Shown piece after piece: positions 47,129-55,706 of a stretch of DNA of 64,000 bases. Numbering within the stretch: position 1 is the stretch's first letter; each line of letters opens with the position of its first letter. The notes beneath the pieces were generated by a model. That model did not search any database. It saw only the letters and a list, made by a program, of their open reading frames with translations, and was not told where the DNA came from. The DNA is from Comamonas sp. (GTDB lineage Bacteria; Pseudomonadota; Gammaproteobacteria; Burkholderiales; Burkholderiaceae_C), in the NCBI RefSeq assembly GCF_009360615.1, contig NZ_SPEY01000020.1, forward strand, positions 186,001-250,000, in the 5' to 3' direction. Position numbers and translations under genes: made by a program.

Positions 47129-48448
47129 ATGACTATTGACCGACTTCCATCCCTGACAACCTGGGCGGCTGGGCCGCGCGCTTCCCGTAGAGCCATGCTG
47201 GCAACGCTAGCCGCCACGCCGGCACTTCCGGCGCTGGCCCAGTTCAGGGTCGAGGTAACAGGCGTGGGCCTGACACAGCTGCCGATCGCCATTGCCCCGT
47301 TCAAGGGGGAAGGTTCGGCCCCTCAGAAGATTTCCGCCATCATCCAGGCCGACCTGGAGCGCAGCGGCCAGTTTCGCGGCGTGGACGCTTCTGGCGTCGC
47401 GCTGGACGAGACCTCGCGCCCCGACGTGGCGCAGTGGCGCCAGAAGGGCGCCGATTCGCTGGCAACCGGCAGCATCACGCGTCTGGCCGATGGCCGCTGG
47501 GACGTGCGCTTTCGCCTCTGGGATGTCGTCAAGGGGCAGGATCTGGGCGGCCAGGGCTTCGCCGTGACCACCGGCGATCTGCGTCTGGTGGCGCACCGCA
47601 TTGCCGACTACATCTATGAAAAGCTCACGGGCGAGAAGGGGATCTTCTCCACCCGCATTGCCTACGTCACCAAGGCCGGTTCCCAGTACCGTCTGTGGAT
47701 TGCCGATGCCGACGGCGAGAATGCCCAGTCGGCGCTGTCGAGCCCCGAACCCATCATTTCCCCGGCCTGGGCGCCCAACGGCACGCAACTGGCCTATGTG
47801 TCCTTCGAGTCACGCAAGCCCGTGGTCTATGTGCACGACGTGGCCAGCGGCCATCGCCGACTGCTGGCCAATTTCCGAGGCTCCAACAGTGCTCCGGCCT
47901 GGTCGCCCGACGGCAGCCGTCTGGCCGTGACGCTGAGCCGCGATGGCGGCTCGCAGCTGTATCTGCTCAGCGCCCAGGGCGGCGAGCCGCGCCGTCTCAT
48001 GCAGAGCAGCGGCATCGATACCGAGCCCTGCTTCTCCAGCGACGGCCGCACCATCTACTTCGTCAGTGACCGGGGCGGCGCCCCCCAGATTTACAAGGTC
48101 TCGTCATCCGGCGGCAGTGCCGAGCGCGTGACCTTCAACGGCAGCTACAACATTTCCCCCGCCATCAGCCCTGACGGCAAATGGCTGGCCTATGTCTCTC
48201 GCGTGGGCGGCGGCTTCAAGCTCCAGGTCATGGATCTGGCAACAGGCACCGTGAACTCCGTCACGGACACCACGGCGGACGAGAGCCCCAGTTTTGCGCC
48301 CAACAGCCGTTTGATCGTATACGCCACCATCCAGGGAGGGCGCGAAGCGCTCATGACCACGACGCTGGACGGCAAGATCAAGGCGCGCCTGGCCGGCCAA
48401 GGCGGCGACATACGCGAGCCCGACTGGGGGCCGTTCCAGAAGCACTGA
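47129..48448 (+). CDS. tolB: Tol-Pal system beta-propeller protein
   Basis: 439 aa. N-terminal signal region to about residue 37 (ends LPALAQ), with an SRRAM pair of arginines. The TolB N-terminal domain covers about 40-150; six beta-propeller blades follow (recurrent [33 protein letters not shown]). A periplasmic part of the Tol-Pal machine that constricts the outer membrane at division. Followed by pal and cpoB. An internal Met near 23 could be the true start. Confidence 0.94.
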   Translation: MTIDRLPSLTTWAAGPRASRRAMLATLAATPALPALAQFRVEVTGVGLTQLPIAIAPFKGEGSAPQKISAIIQADLERSGQFRGVDASGVALDETSRPDVAQWRQKGADSLATGSITRLADGRWDVRFRLWDVVKGQDLGGQGFAVTTGDLRLVAHRIADYIYEKLTGEKGIFSTRIAYVTKAGSQYRLWIADADGENAQSALSSPEPIISPAWAPNGTQLAYVSFESRKPVVYVHDVASGHRRLLANFRGSNSAPAWSPDGSRLAVTLSRDGGSQLYLLSAQGGEPRRLMQSSGIDTEPCFSSDGRTIYFVSDRGGAPQIYKVSSSGGSAERVTFNGSYNISPAISPDGKWLAYVSRVGGGFKLQVMDLATGTVNSVTDTTADESPSFAPNSRLIVYATIQGGREALMTTTLDGKIKARLAGQGGDIREPDWGPFQKH

Positions 48449-48516
48449 TCTGAAGTTCGTATTCCCTTTTCTTTTTCTAGTGATGAAGTCCGTTGTGGAC
48501 TGTTCGGAGAAATCTC

Positions 48517-49044
48517 ATGTTGACTATCAAACGTCTTTCTTTGGCTTTGGCTGTGACCGCTCTGGTCGCTGGTTGCAGCTCGGGCGTCAAGCTCGACGAC
48601 AAGCCTGTTGACGGCTCGCTGTCGAGCCAGGGCGCCGGCGCAAGCGGCCAGGGCCAGAGTGGGGTATCCGGCGTAGACCTGACCGGTTCGGCCGCGTCCA
48701 AGGCCGGCCCTCAGGGCGTCAGCCGCATCGTGTATTTCGACTTTGACAGCTACTCTGTCAAGGCCGATGCGCAGCCGCAGATCGAAGCCCATGCCAAGTT
48801 CATCAAGGCCAACCCTGCTGCCAAGGTGCAGCTGGAAGGCCATACCGACGAGCGCGGTGGTCGCGAGTACAACCTGGCCCTGGGTCAGAAGCGCGCCGAA
48901 GCCGTGCGTCGCTCTCTGGGTCTGCTGGGTGTCAACGATGCCCAGGTCGAAGCGGTGAGCTACGGCAAGGAAAAGCCCGCTGCCGAAGGCCATAGCGAAG
49001 ACGCTTACGCCCAGAACCGTCGCGTCGAAATCAACTACCGTTAA
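48517..49044 (+). CDS. pal: Peptidoglycan-associated lipoprotein
   Basis: 175 aa from the ATG at 48517 (GGAGA upstream). The lipobox LVAGC gives a lipidated Cys near residue 20, followed by a Gly/Ser-rich linker. The C-terminal OmpA-like peptidoglycan-binding domain has YFDFDSYSVKADAQP, EGHTDERGGREYNLALGQKRAEAV and the arginine of RRVEI. It anchors the outer membrane to peptidoglycan and binds TolB. Its TAA overlaps the cpoB ATG by one base. Confidence 0.95.
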   Translation: MLTIKRLSLALAVTALVAGCSSGVKLDDKPVDGSLSSQGAGASGQGQSGVSGVDLTGSAASKAGPQGVSRIVYFDFDSYSVKADAQPQIEAHAKFIKANPAAKVQLEGHTDERGGREYNLALGQKRAEAVRRSLGLLGVNDAQVEAVSYGKEKPAAEGHSEDAYAQNRRVEINYR

Positions 49045-49805
49045 TGATGAAGCAGGCCTTGTTGACTCTCCGTCACGCAACGCTGCCTCGCCTGGTCGCG
49101 GCCGGTCTGCTGGCCGGCTATGCCATCAGCGCCCAGGCAGCCCTGTTTGGTGATGACGAGGCGCGCCGCGCCATCATCGAACTGCGCCAGCGCGTTGACA
49201 GCCTGCAGCAATCGCAGGAGCAAACCCGACGCAGCCTGCTGGACCTGCAGTCGCAGATCGAAGCGCTCAAATCCGACCAGGCCAAGCTGCGTGGCCAGAA
49301 CGAGCAGCTGACACGTGATGCGGCCGAGCTGCAGCGCGGCCAGAAGGATCTGGCCAAGGGATTTGACGAGCGTCTGCGTCAGTTCGAACCTGTCAGTGTG
49401 ACCGTGGATGGCGTGGAATTCACCGCCGACCGCAACGAGCAGCAGGACTTCGAGCAGGCTCTGGGCATGTTCCGCTCGGGCAAGTTCCCCGAAGCCGGTC
49501 AGGCCTTCGCCGCATTTCTGCGCCAGTGGCCCAAGAGCGGCTACACGCCGTCGGTGCGCTTCTGGCTGGGCAACTCGCAGTACGCCACACGCGACTACAA
49601 GAACGCCATCGCCAATTTCCGCTCGGTCATGACGAATGCACCCATGCATGCGCGTGCACCCGAGGCAGCCCTGTCCATTGCCAACTGCCAGGTGGAACTC
49701 AAGGACACCAAGGCCGCGCGCAAGACCCTGGAAGAGCTGCTGCAGGCCTATCCGAACTCGGAAGCCGCAGGGATTGCCAAGACCAAGCTGGCGACGCTCA
49801 AGTAA
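49044..49805 (+). CDS. cpoB: Cell division coordinator CpoB (YbgF)
   Basis: 253 aa. The signal peptide ends at about 32 (ISAQA). The coiled-coil trimerisation region covers about 38-115 (RQRVDSLQQSQEQTRRSLLDL). The C-terminal tetratricopeptide domain (about 130-253) contains FEQALGMFRSGKFPEAGQAF and GNSQYATRDYKNAIANF. It links Tol-Pal with peptidoglycan synthesis at septation. Its stop overlaps the tcdA start by one base. Confidence 0.93.
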   Translation: MMKQALLTLRHATLPRLVAAGLLAGYAISAQAALFGDDEARRAIIELRQRVDSLQQSQEQTRRSLLDLQSQIEALKSDQAKLRGQNEQLTRDAAELQRGQKDLAKGFDERLRQFEPVSVTVDGVEFTADRNEQQDFEQALGMFRSGKFPEAGQAFAAFLRQWPKSGYTPSVRFWLGNSQYATRDYKNAIANFRSVMTNAPMHARAPEAALSIANCQVELKDTKAARKTLEELLQAYPNSEAAGIAKTKLATLK

Positions 49806-50629
49806 TGGCCGGAAACTTACAGCCTCACGCGGAAACAGCGCCCCCGTCCGGCGCTGTTTTTTCGATGGAAGAAGCAGATGTGCAGCGCCGCTTCGGCGGT
49901 TTGGAGCGCCTCTATGGCGTGCCGGGCGCGGCCCGGATTCGTGCGGCCCATGTGGTCGTGGTCGGCGTGGGTGGTGTCGGTTCTTGGACGGCCGAGGCTC
50001 TGGCGCGCAGCGGTGTCGGCCGCCTGACCCTGATCGACATGGATCACGTGGCCGAGTCCAACATCAATCGACAGATCCATGCGCTGACCAGCACGGTGGG
50101 GCAGGCCAAGATCGATGCCATGCGTGATCGCATCGCCGAGATCAATCCGGCTTGCGTGGTCGATTGCATCGATGAATTTGTCGATCCGGACAACTGGCTG
50201 CAACTCTTGCCGGCAGATGCCGATGCGGTGATTGATGCATGCGATCAGATCAAGGCCAAAGCCGCAATGGCTGCGCATGCGCGCAGGACCCGGCAATGCT
50301 TCATCTCCGTCGGTGCTGCGGGCGGCAAGCGCATGGCCCACCTGGTGGATATTGCCGACCTCAGCGCGACAACGCATGATCCGCTGCTATCGCAGCTGCG
50401 GTACCGGCTGCGCAAACAGCATGGCGCACCCAAGGACGGCAAACGCATGGGCGTGACCTGCGTGTTCAGCCGCGAGGCGGTGGCTCCTCCCGATGCGTCT
50501 TGCGCCATCGAGGGCGGCGATGGCAGCCTCAACTGCCATGGCTATGGCTCCGTCGTGGCAGTGACGGCGACCTTTGGCCAGAGCGCAGCTGGCTGGGTGC
50601 TCGATCAATTGGCCCGGCAAGTCCCGTAG
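49805..50629 (+). CDS. tcdA: tRNA threonylcarbamoyladenosine dehydratase
   Basis: 274 aa from the ATG at 49805. ThiF/MoeB-like E1 fold with nucleotide motif VVGVGGVGSW, the Asp of LIDMDHV, NINRQIHA, and the Cys near NCHGYGS. It uses ATP to cyclise t6A37 of tRNA to ct6A. It is coupled to cpoB by the one-base overlap. No CsdA/CsdE genes follow. Confidence 0.92.
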   Translation: MAGNLQPHAETAPPSGAVFSMEEADVQRRFGGLERLYGVPGAARIRAAHVVVVGVGGVGSWTAEALARSGVGRLTLIDMDHVAESNINRQIHALTSTVGQAKIDAMRDRIAEINPACVVDCIDEFVDPDNWLQLLPADADAVIDACDQIKAKAAMAAHARRTRQCFISVGAAGGKRMAHLVDIADLSATTHDPLLSQLRYRLRKQHGAPKDGKRMGVTCVFSREAVAPPDASCAIEGGDGSLNCHGYGSVVAVTATFGQSAAGWVLDQLARQVP

Positions 50630-50725
50630 GCCAACTAATTCACGATTTTGGCGGCAAGCCAACAAAAATAGATTACAATAACGTCATTCCACTGATTAGG
50701 CAACTACTGCTTTTGAGGTGTGGCA

Positions 50726-50801
50726 GGGTCTTTAGCTCAGTCGGTAGAGCAGCGGACTTTTAATCCGTTGGTCGCGAGTTCGAATCTCGCAGGACCCACC
50801 A
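50726..50801 (+). tRNA. tRNA-Lys (UUU)
   Basis: 76 nt with encoded CCA. The acceptor GGGTCTT pairs with AGGACCC (one G-U). D-arm GCTCAGTCGGTAGAGC; anticodon stem GCGGA/TCCGT with loop CTTTTAA, anticodon TTT; T-arm GCGAG-TTCGAAT-CTCGC. All invariant positions are kept. A rho-independent terminator follows 10 nt later. Confidence 0.97.
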
Positions 50802-50811
50802 GAATACGCAA

Positions 50812-50844
50812 GCCGCTACAGCTATTAAGGTTGTAGCGGCTTTT
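50812..50844 (+). terminator. Terminator of tRNA-Lys
   Basis: 9-bp stem GCCGCTACA / TGTAGCGGC with an 11-nt loop, followed by TTTTCTGTTTT. Confidence 0.85.
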
Positions 50845-51235
50845 CTGTTTTGCGCACCCGGATGTCGGTCTTGACATGCGGTACGGGCTAACTGTCGTGC
50901 TTTTTTGGGGCCGAGCGATACAGCCGGCGTGCAGATCACGGGCATGAATCTGCGAATGATCAGGCTTCCCTGAGTACCGCAATCATTGGGCTTGGCCGGC
51001 TGGTTCGGGCGTTTGCCTCGCTGCATGATCCCCTCAATGTTGACCGCACGCAGCGGGTTTCGGTGCGCAGACCAGGCGAGCATTGGCAGGAGACTGCAGC
51101 GGAATCCGCATCGATAAAGCCGCCTGCCGCCGTCTCCTGTCTCGCGGCTGGAGCTGCCGATGTGTGTCGGAATCGTCGCAGGTGCAGCCGTTTCGGCTTC
51201 GGGGAACGGAGCAGCAGTGCGGGCCAGATCTGTCG
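50845..51235. other. Intergenic region after tRNA-Lys
   Basis: About 390 bp without a convincing gene on either strand. No repeat or regulatory site recognised. It belongs to the poorly coding stretch bracketed by the tRNA and its decayed copy. Confidence 0.4.
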
Positions 51236-51421
51236 TTACGGCGTTTTGCTTCTTCCGCGGTAGTTCAGGTCGGTGGCCGAGTAGTTCTCGCGCTTGCGCC
51301 AGTCCATCTGAATCGGGCCGGCATGGTTTGCAGGGTAGGTGATGCGCTCTTTTTCACGATTGAGCTCCCATTGCTTCGCATCCACGATGTGATGGACTGT
51401 GGATTCTTTGGATTTGCTCAT
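51236..51421 (-). CDS. Small hypothetical protein
   Basis: 61 aa from the ATG at 51421 (a TTG at 51439 is possible). The composition looks protein-like, polar and basic: SKSKESTVHHIVDAKQWELN, then QMDWRKRENYSATDLNYRGRSK. No family known to me, no signal or membrane helix. It is isolated in non-coding DNA, which lowers certainty, but the C-terminal half does not resemble a GC shadow. Confidence 0.45.
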   Translation of the reverse strand: MSKSKESTVHHIVDAKQWELNREKERITYPANHAGPIQMDWRKRENYSATDLNYRGRSKTP

Positions 51422-52420
51422 GGGGCAGGTAGCCTTCAATCAAGTTTGTGAACCAGAAGTTGACGGTACAGGTGCCAGGATGGCGCGTCCAGTGAATTCG
51501 GTGCTGACCGGATGGATTGCCTGCATTGCGTTGGAATCACGACGACGAGAAGTCTCTCTAGGGTAGATGTGGATAGTTGCAGCGGGAGACATGTGTTTGC
51601 CTGGGCGCCTCGCGAGGGCATTCAGACAATGACGCCGGCGTTTGCCTGCGCAACCTGCCAGCCTTGGATGGGGGAGTAGGGGTTGACCGAGGCTTTCATC
51701 TCCAGCAACAAGCAGGCCGAGGTGTTTGCGGATGCGTTGTGCTGCTCTGCCGGTGGTTGCCGCGGTCATGGCCGCTGGGTGCCGGCCTTCGAGGTCTGGT
51801 GCCCTTGGGTGGCATTGATGTCAAGCACCTCTGGGGCACAGGCTACGAGCTTGCGCAGCAGGGGGCCGTGTTGCCCAAGGACCAGGCCAGGTCCTTGCGC
51901 TCGCAGTCTCGACGAAGACAAGACGGTGGGCGATCACTGCAGCACGGCTCAGTGCTGCAGGCGGGGATTCAGCGAGCGGCAGTCAGTCCTGACGCTGATC
52001 GTGGTGGCACCGGGAAAGCGCTTCATTGCATCTTCAAGGGCGGCACATGTGCTGGGGAAGAGGGCTGTGTAGCAGGCTCCTGCCACTTTGATGATGCACC
52101 GTCTCATAGATCGCTCCTCAGCCGAATCAGTATTTCATTGATATCGGATGATTTGTATCAAACTGAAACAATTTTTCCAGAATCTGTGGATCGTCGTCAC
52201 CGCAACGCCTGTTCGGGTGTGGACCGGCGCCAGAACAGGCGTGGTAGCGCTGCCTGCAATCCAGGCCACAGCAAAGTGCAAGAGCATATTGACATTTTTG
52301 CCACGGCCACTTCGGGGAAACTCGCCGAATGTCAAGGTTCATCGCTTTCCATGGGAGGCTGTTTTGGATTAAATGGTGACAAATCGTGTAACTCGGCTGT
52401 GTGTAAGAAGGGGCATGCAG
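51422..52420. other. Non-coding or decayed region
   Basis: About 1 kb. A plus-strand frame spanning 51577-52563 is open, but its sequence changes character along its length, overlaps the start of the EAL gene, and has no domain. Fragments such as GGIDVKHLWGTGYELAQQGA look protein-like and could be remnants of a lost gene. The last 150 bp are A/T-richer and probably contain the promoter of the EAL gene. Confidence 0.4.
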
Positions 52421-53650
52421 ATGAACGATCTGGAGCTGGAAGGAAGCCGCCATCTCAATCATTTGATGAGATCCGGTGTCTGTGCGCAAGGCGTGGATCG
52501 CATACTTCGCGCGGTTCGCAAGCACCTCGGAATGGATATTGCCTTCGTCTCCCACTTCGGTGATGCGGACCGGGTGCTCAAGCACCTGGACAGCATTTCG
52601 GGGGGGCCGCTTTATCAGGGGCAGAGCATTCCCATGCAGGAGGGATATTGCCTGAAGGTGGTTCAGGGCGAGCTGCCGGAATGCATTCCGGACACCCGCC
52701 GGGTGCCGGCTGCTCAGCATATTGCGGCCACCCATGCAATTCCCATCGGCTCCCATCTGAGTGTTCCCGTCCGTCTCAGGGACGGACATGTCTACGGCAC
52801 GCTCTGCTGCTTCAGCTTTCTCCCGAACCCCACGCTGGGTGAGCGCGACATGCAATTGCTGCATGCATTCGCCGAGATACTTGCCGACCGAATCGAAGAA
52901 CACGCGGCAGAAGAGCGTGTCAGGGCTCAGCGGGTGGGCGAAGTCCGGGCTGCTTTGGCGCATGGTGATCCACGAATGGTGTTCCAGCCGATCTGCAGCC
53001 TGCGCGACAAGGCAGTCTGTGGCTTTGAGAGCCTTTCGCGTTTTGATGTCGAGCCCAGGCATGCGCCGGATTACTGGTTCGATGTGGCGGACAAGGCCGG
53101 ATTGGGCATCGATCTGGAGCTGTGTGCGATTGCCAAGGCGCTTCCTGCGCTCGATCGGCTGCCCGCCAGCAGCAGCGTAAGCGTCAACTGCTCGCCACAA
53201 TTGCTGCTGAGCAGTCAGTTCCATCAGTTGCTCGATGGCATCGATGACCTCTCACGTCTGGTTCTGGAAATCACTGAACATGCCGCAGTCAAAGACTACA
53301 AGGCGCTCGGGATTGGATTGGAGCCCTATCGCCGCCGGGGCGCGAAACTGGCGGTTGACGACGCCGGGGCGGGTTACTCCAGCATGCGGCACATCCTCAA
53401 GCTCGAGCCGGAAATCATCAAGCTGGATATGAGTCTCACCCATTCCATCGACACCGACGAGAAGCGGCGAGCGCTTGCCAGGGGTCTCATCAGCTTCGCA
53501 CATGAAATTGGAAGCCTGGTGATTGCCGAAGGCGTCGAGCGCCCCGAAGAGCTGGACATGCTGCAGAGGCTTGGCGTGGATTGCGCTCAGGGGTATTTGC
53601 TTTCCCGGCCGCTGGAGATCGATGCTGCGGCTGTGTTTTCGCTTCACTGA
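52421..53650 (+). CDS. GAF-EAL cyclic-di-GMP phosphodiesterase
   Basis: 409 aa from the ATG at 52421, which has AAGGGG at 7 nt; ATG 52415 is too close to that site. The GAF sensor domain covers about 15-160 and the EAL domain about 175-405. Key residues are present: Glu203 (ESL in place of EAL), Asn256, Glu283, Asp313/Asp314 (DDAGAG for DDFGTG), Lys334, Glu370 and the CAQGYLLSRP glutamine. It should hydrolyse c-di-GMP, with activity tuned by a small molecule or redox cue at the GAF domain. No membrane helix, so it is cytosolic. Confidence 0.9.
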   Translation: MNDLELEGSRHLNHLMRSGVCAQGVDRILRAVRKHLGMDIAFVSHFGDADRVLKHLDSISGGPLYQGQSIPMQEGYCLKVVQGELPECIPDTRRVPAAQHIAATHAIPIGSHLSVPVRLRDGHVYGTLCCFSFLPNPTLGERDMQLLHAFAEILADRIEEHAAEERVRAQRVGEVRAALAHGDPRMVFQPICSLRDKAVCGFESLSRFDVEPRHAPDYWFDVADKAGLGIDLELCAIAKALPALDRLPASSSVSVNCSPQLLLSSQFHQLLDGIDDLSRLVLEITEHAAVKDYKALGIGLEPYRRRGAKLAVDDAGAGYSSMRHILKLEPEIIKLDMSLTHSIDTDEKRRALARGLISFAHEIGSLVIAEGVERPEELDMLQRLGVDCAQGYLLSRPLEIDAAAVFSLH

Positions 53651-53887
53651 CCCGCCGCAGCGGCTGCGTCGCGCCAAGGCCGGCCGGCGTCTGGTCGGCG
53701 GCTTGGCGGCGACTTCATCGGGCATTCTTGAACCCGTTTCATGTCCTTTCTTGCATAGGCCTGAGCGCTGTGGAATGCCTCGGCCAATGAGGCGGCCTAG
53801 TGTGTGGCAGACCCTAGCGTAAACATCTATTCGGCATGCTCGGCGGGCGCACCCATACTGTTAGAAAATGTTAATAAAGGTGCGTCT

Positions 53888-53992
53888 ATGAAATGGCTGC
53901 TGGTCGGTTTCGCGTGCGTGGCACTCACACTCTGCATGAGCTTTTTCGCGTCGGTCGCGGACGATCTGAGAAAGGCCAGCGACCAGAATTGA
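53888..53992 (+). CDS. 34-residue membrane peptide
   Basis: MKWLLVGFACVALTLCMSFF then ASVADDLRKASDQN. One hydrophobic helix followed by a polar tail; AAAGG lies 8 nt before the ATG in a locally A/T-rich promoter-like stretch. It looks like a real small inner-membrane protein, but there is no known family and no operon partner. Confidence 0.5.
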   Translation: MKWLLVGFACVALTLCMSFFASVADDLRKASDQN

Positions 53993-55037
53993 GCGGGATG
54001 CGGTTTCGAGAGCTCGCGGGCCGGCGCATTGACCGCGACCATGCGTGGTCGCCACACCCTGGGGTGGGGCGATTTCAACGGGCCTGTCCCGCGCATGACC
54101 CGGCGGATTTCCGGAAGGCGTTGCGGTACTGCGCCGGTGGCTGGAGGAGCCCGTGGCAGGTGCTGCGTTGGACCCTCCGAAGTGCATCCGGGAAGGCTTT
54201 CGTGTGTGAGCGGGGCAGCGCGTCCCTTGGCTGGTGGCGGGACCTTCCCGAACGGACGCGGTCCGCGTCGGATGGTTGGTCTCGCCAGGACGTTCGCTGG
54301 CTTTTTGCGGCACGACATTGGGAGGGCGCCTTGCCAAGCATTGGCGTTCTCGAAAAACGCACTGGCCGCAAGTTTTCCAATGCGAAGTTGTTGTGCACCC
54401 AGGGGGTTCGCTTTTCCTGAAAAAGGGGACACGGAAGGTTGTCTACAAGCTGCCGGCAGAGGCCATCGACATCGACGACTCCCTGAAGTCGTTTTCCGCC
54501 TTGGATGAGCAAAACACGCTGGCGCCGTGCCGTATCGATCGTGCTCTGTCCGCTGCCTTCGTGGGCCGTAATGTCCTTGTGCTCGAGGGCGACACGACCA
54601 GGACGTCATCGATGATGGCGTCGGCTCCAGGGGCTGGCTGATCGTGCAAGAGTCCTCCAGCGGACCGCCGCCGCTGCGCGGGCAGGGCATTGACGAAGCG
54701 GCTCCCAAGTCCGGTGGCGAGTCGCCATCTCCAGGCATTGCCACGCCCCGTGCATCGAGGACGGACCGATCAAGCCCCGGATTCCGGCACCATGGTCTCC
54801 GGCTCCTGTTCGTCATACCCACGGCAGAACCCTGATGGAGGAGGCCTGCGGCCGGTAACGCCTGCAATGGAATCAGCGAGCTGGGGCCAACCGGGTGCCA
54901 AAGCTCCTGGGCCAATGCCGCCTCCCTGCGTTGTGGGGGAAGACCTGGGAGATGTGGGCAGCCAGGGTGGGTAGCTGGTAAAATCCATAGGTCTACCTGT
55001 TGGCCCGTGTCGAGACTTGATGAAGACTCGGGCCGTT
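53993..55037. other. Long non-coding or decayed region
   Basis: Over 1 kb between the small peptide gene and the tRNA-Lys remnant. ORFs up to 362 codons exist on the minus strand and 175 on the plus strand, overlapping each other. They lack domains, starts and protein-like composition (many Pro/Arg/Cys runs). I see no gene. Confidence 0.45.
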
Positions 55038-55118
55038 AGTTTGCGGGTCGCGAGCGCATGTTTCGCAGGACCCGCCAGAATGCAGGCGCTACCGCCATGG
55101 AAGCTGTAGCGCCTTTTT
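55038..55118 (+). pseudogene. Decayed copy of tRNA-Lys 3' end plus terminator
   Basis: GGTCGCGAG at 55046-55054 and TCGCAGGACCC at 55063-55073 match the T-arm and acceptor of the tRNA-Lys gene at identical spacing. The T-loop TTCGAAT is lost (CGCATGT) and the CCA region reads GCCAGAAT for ACCAGAAT. A hairpin GGCGCTAC / GTAGCGCC followed by TTTTT (55085-55118) replaces the real tRNA's terminator at the same distance. Same orientation, 4.3 kb from the intact gene; it is not functional. Confidence 0.7.
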
Positions 55119-55240
55119 CGTTGACCGTTTTTTTCACCGTGCGCGCAGCAGGCTCTGACAACGGCATCGGGCCTGCTGATCCAGACGTTGAAATAAAATT
55201 GCCGCTTGGCGCGTAGACGCTGCGCTGCTGGAAAAATCAA

Positions 55241-55327
55241 ATGAAATCAATCGACTCCGATAGCCCCACGCAAACCGCCATCCCCAAGGTGGGCTTTGTT
55301 TCGCTGGGCTGCCCGAGTGATATTTAA
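55241..55327 (+). pseudogene. rimO: 5' fragment of rimO, interrupted by prophage
   Basis: The ATG at 55241 opens a frame of 28 codons. Its residues 15-25 read PKVGFVSLGCP, the nearly invariant start of RimO (ribosomal protein S12 methylthiotransferase), in which the sequence continues with KALxDSE. Here it changes to SDI and stops at 55325-55327, so homology is lost after about 55315. The remainder of the gene is not in the window. The break marks the left junction of the prophage. RimO is not essential in E. coli. Confidence 0.8.
55300..55316. other. Probable prophage attachment site in rimO
   Basis: The last bases that still encode RimO (TTCGCTGGGCTGCCCGA) should include the crossover core. 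The exact core cannot be set without the other junction. Confidence 0.5.
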
Positions 55328-55366
55328 TGTATAGCGTAGCAGAACCCACACTCGCAAACGAAAATG

Positions 55367-55387
55367 GCCTGCCTGACATAGGCAGGC
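55367..55387. terminator. Hairpin near the prophage end
   Basis: Perfect 8-bp stem GCCTGCCT / AGGCAGGC with a 5-nt loop, flanked by AAAATG and TTTGAG. It may stop rimO-directed transcription entering the prophage. Confidence 0.55.
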
Positions 55388-55429
55388 TTTGAGTCTGTGT
55401 GAGTTGAAAGCTTGAGCTGAAATGAAAAA

Positions 55430-55453
55430 GGGCCTGTCCAAACGGACAGGCCC
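55430..55453 (-). terminator. Terminator of the prophage minus-strand operon
   Basis: Perfect 10-bp stem GGGCCTGTCC / GGACAGGCCC with loop AAAC. On the minus strand it is followed by a T-run (AAAAAG on plus). It closes the gene at 55476-55682. Confidence 0.85.
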
Positions 55454-55475
55454 TTTGCATATGGCTTCGTAAGTC

Positions 55476-55682
55476 TCAGCCCCAGGTTGTGCCTGGTGGC
55501 AGTTCCAGTTTCTTGACGATGACTACATCGGCTTCGCCGGAGATCTCGCCCACCACTGGGATGCGGCGCAGTGTGGGTGCTTTGAGCTGGGTTAGTTCCT
55601 CGATAACGTCAGCGGCCTTGACGGCCGTCGCATCCCCTTTGCGAAGATCTGCCACCAGTTGCTCAAGTTCAGCGCGTTCCAT
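55476..55682 (-). CDS. Small phage hypothetical protein
   Basis: 68 aa from the ATG at 55682 (AAGGA upstream). An acidic helical N-terminal half (ERAELEQLVADLRKGDATAV) and a beta-like C-terminal half (GEISGEADVVIVKKLELPPG). No family recognised; excisionase-like function cannot be argued. It is the gene nearest the rimO junction. Confidence 0.65.
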   Translation of the reverse strand: MERAELEQLVADLRKGDATAVKAADVIEELTQLKAPTLRRIPVVGEISGEADVVIVKKLELPPGTTWG

Positions 55683-55706
55683 GATCAATCCTTTCAGTTG
55701 AGGTAA

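Noticed and set aside
51577-52563. 328-codon plus-strand ORF
   Set aside because: Overlaps the true start of the GAF-EAL gene, has no ribosome-binding site and no domain; only a short piece looks protein-like.
53827-54915. 362-codon minus-strand ORF
   Set aside because: Pro/Arg-rich, overlaps the 34-residue gene and other frames; no protein-like features.
50726-55118. tRNA-Lys as the attachment site of the 55-64 kb prophage
   Set aside because: The phage genes begin after the rimO break, not at the tRNA remnant, so the two events look separate.
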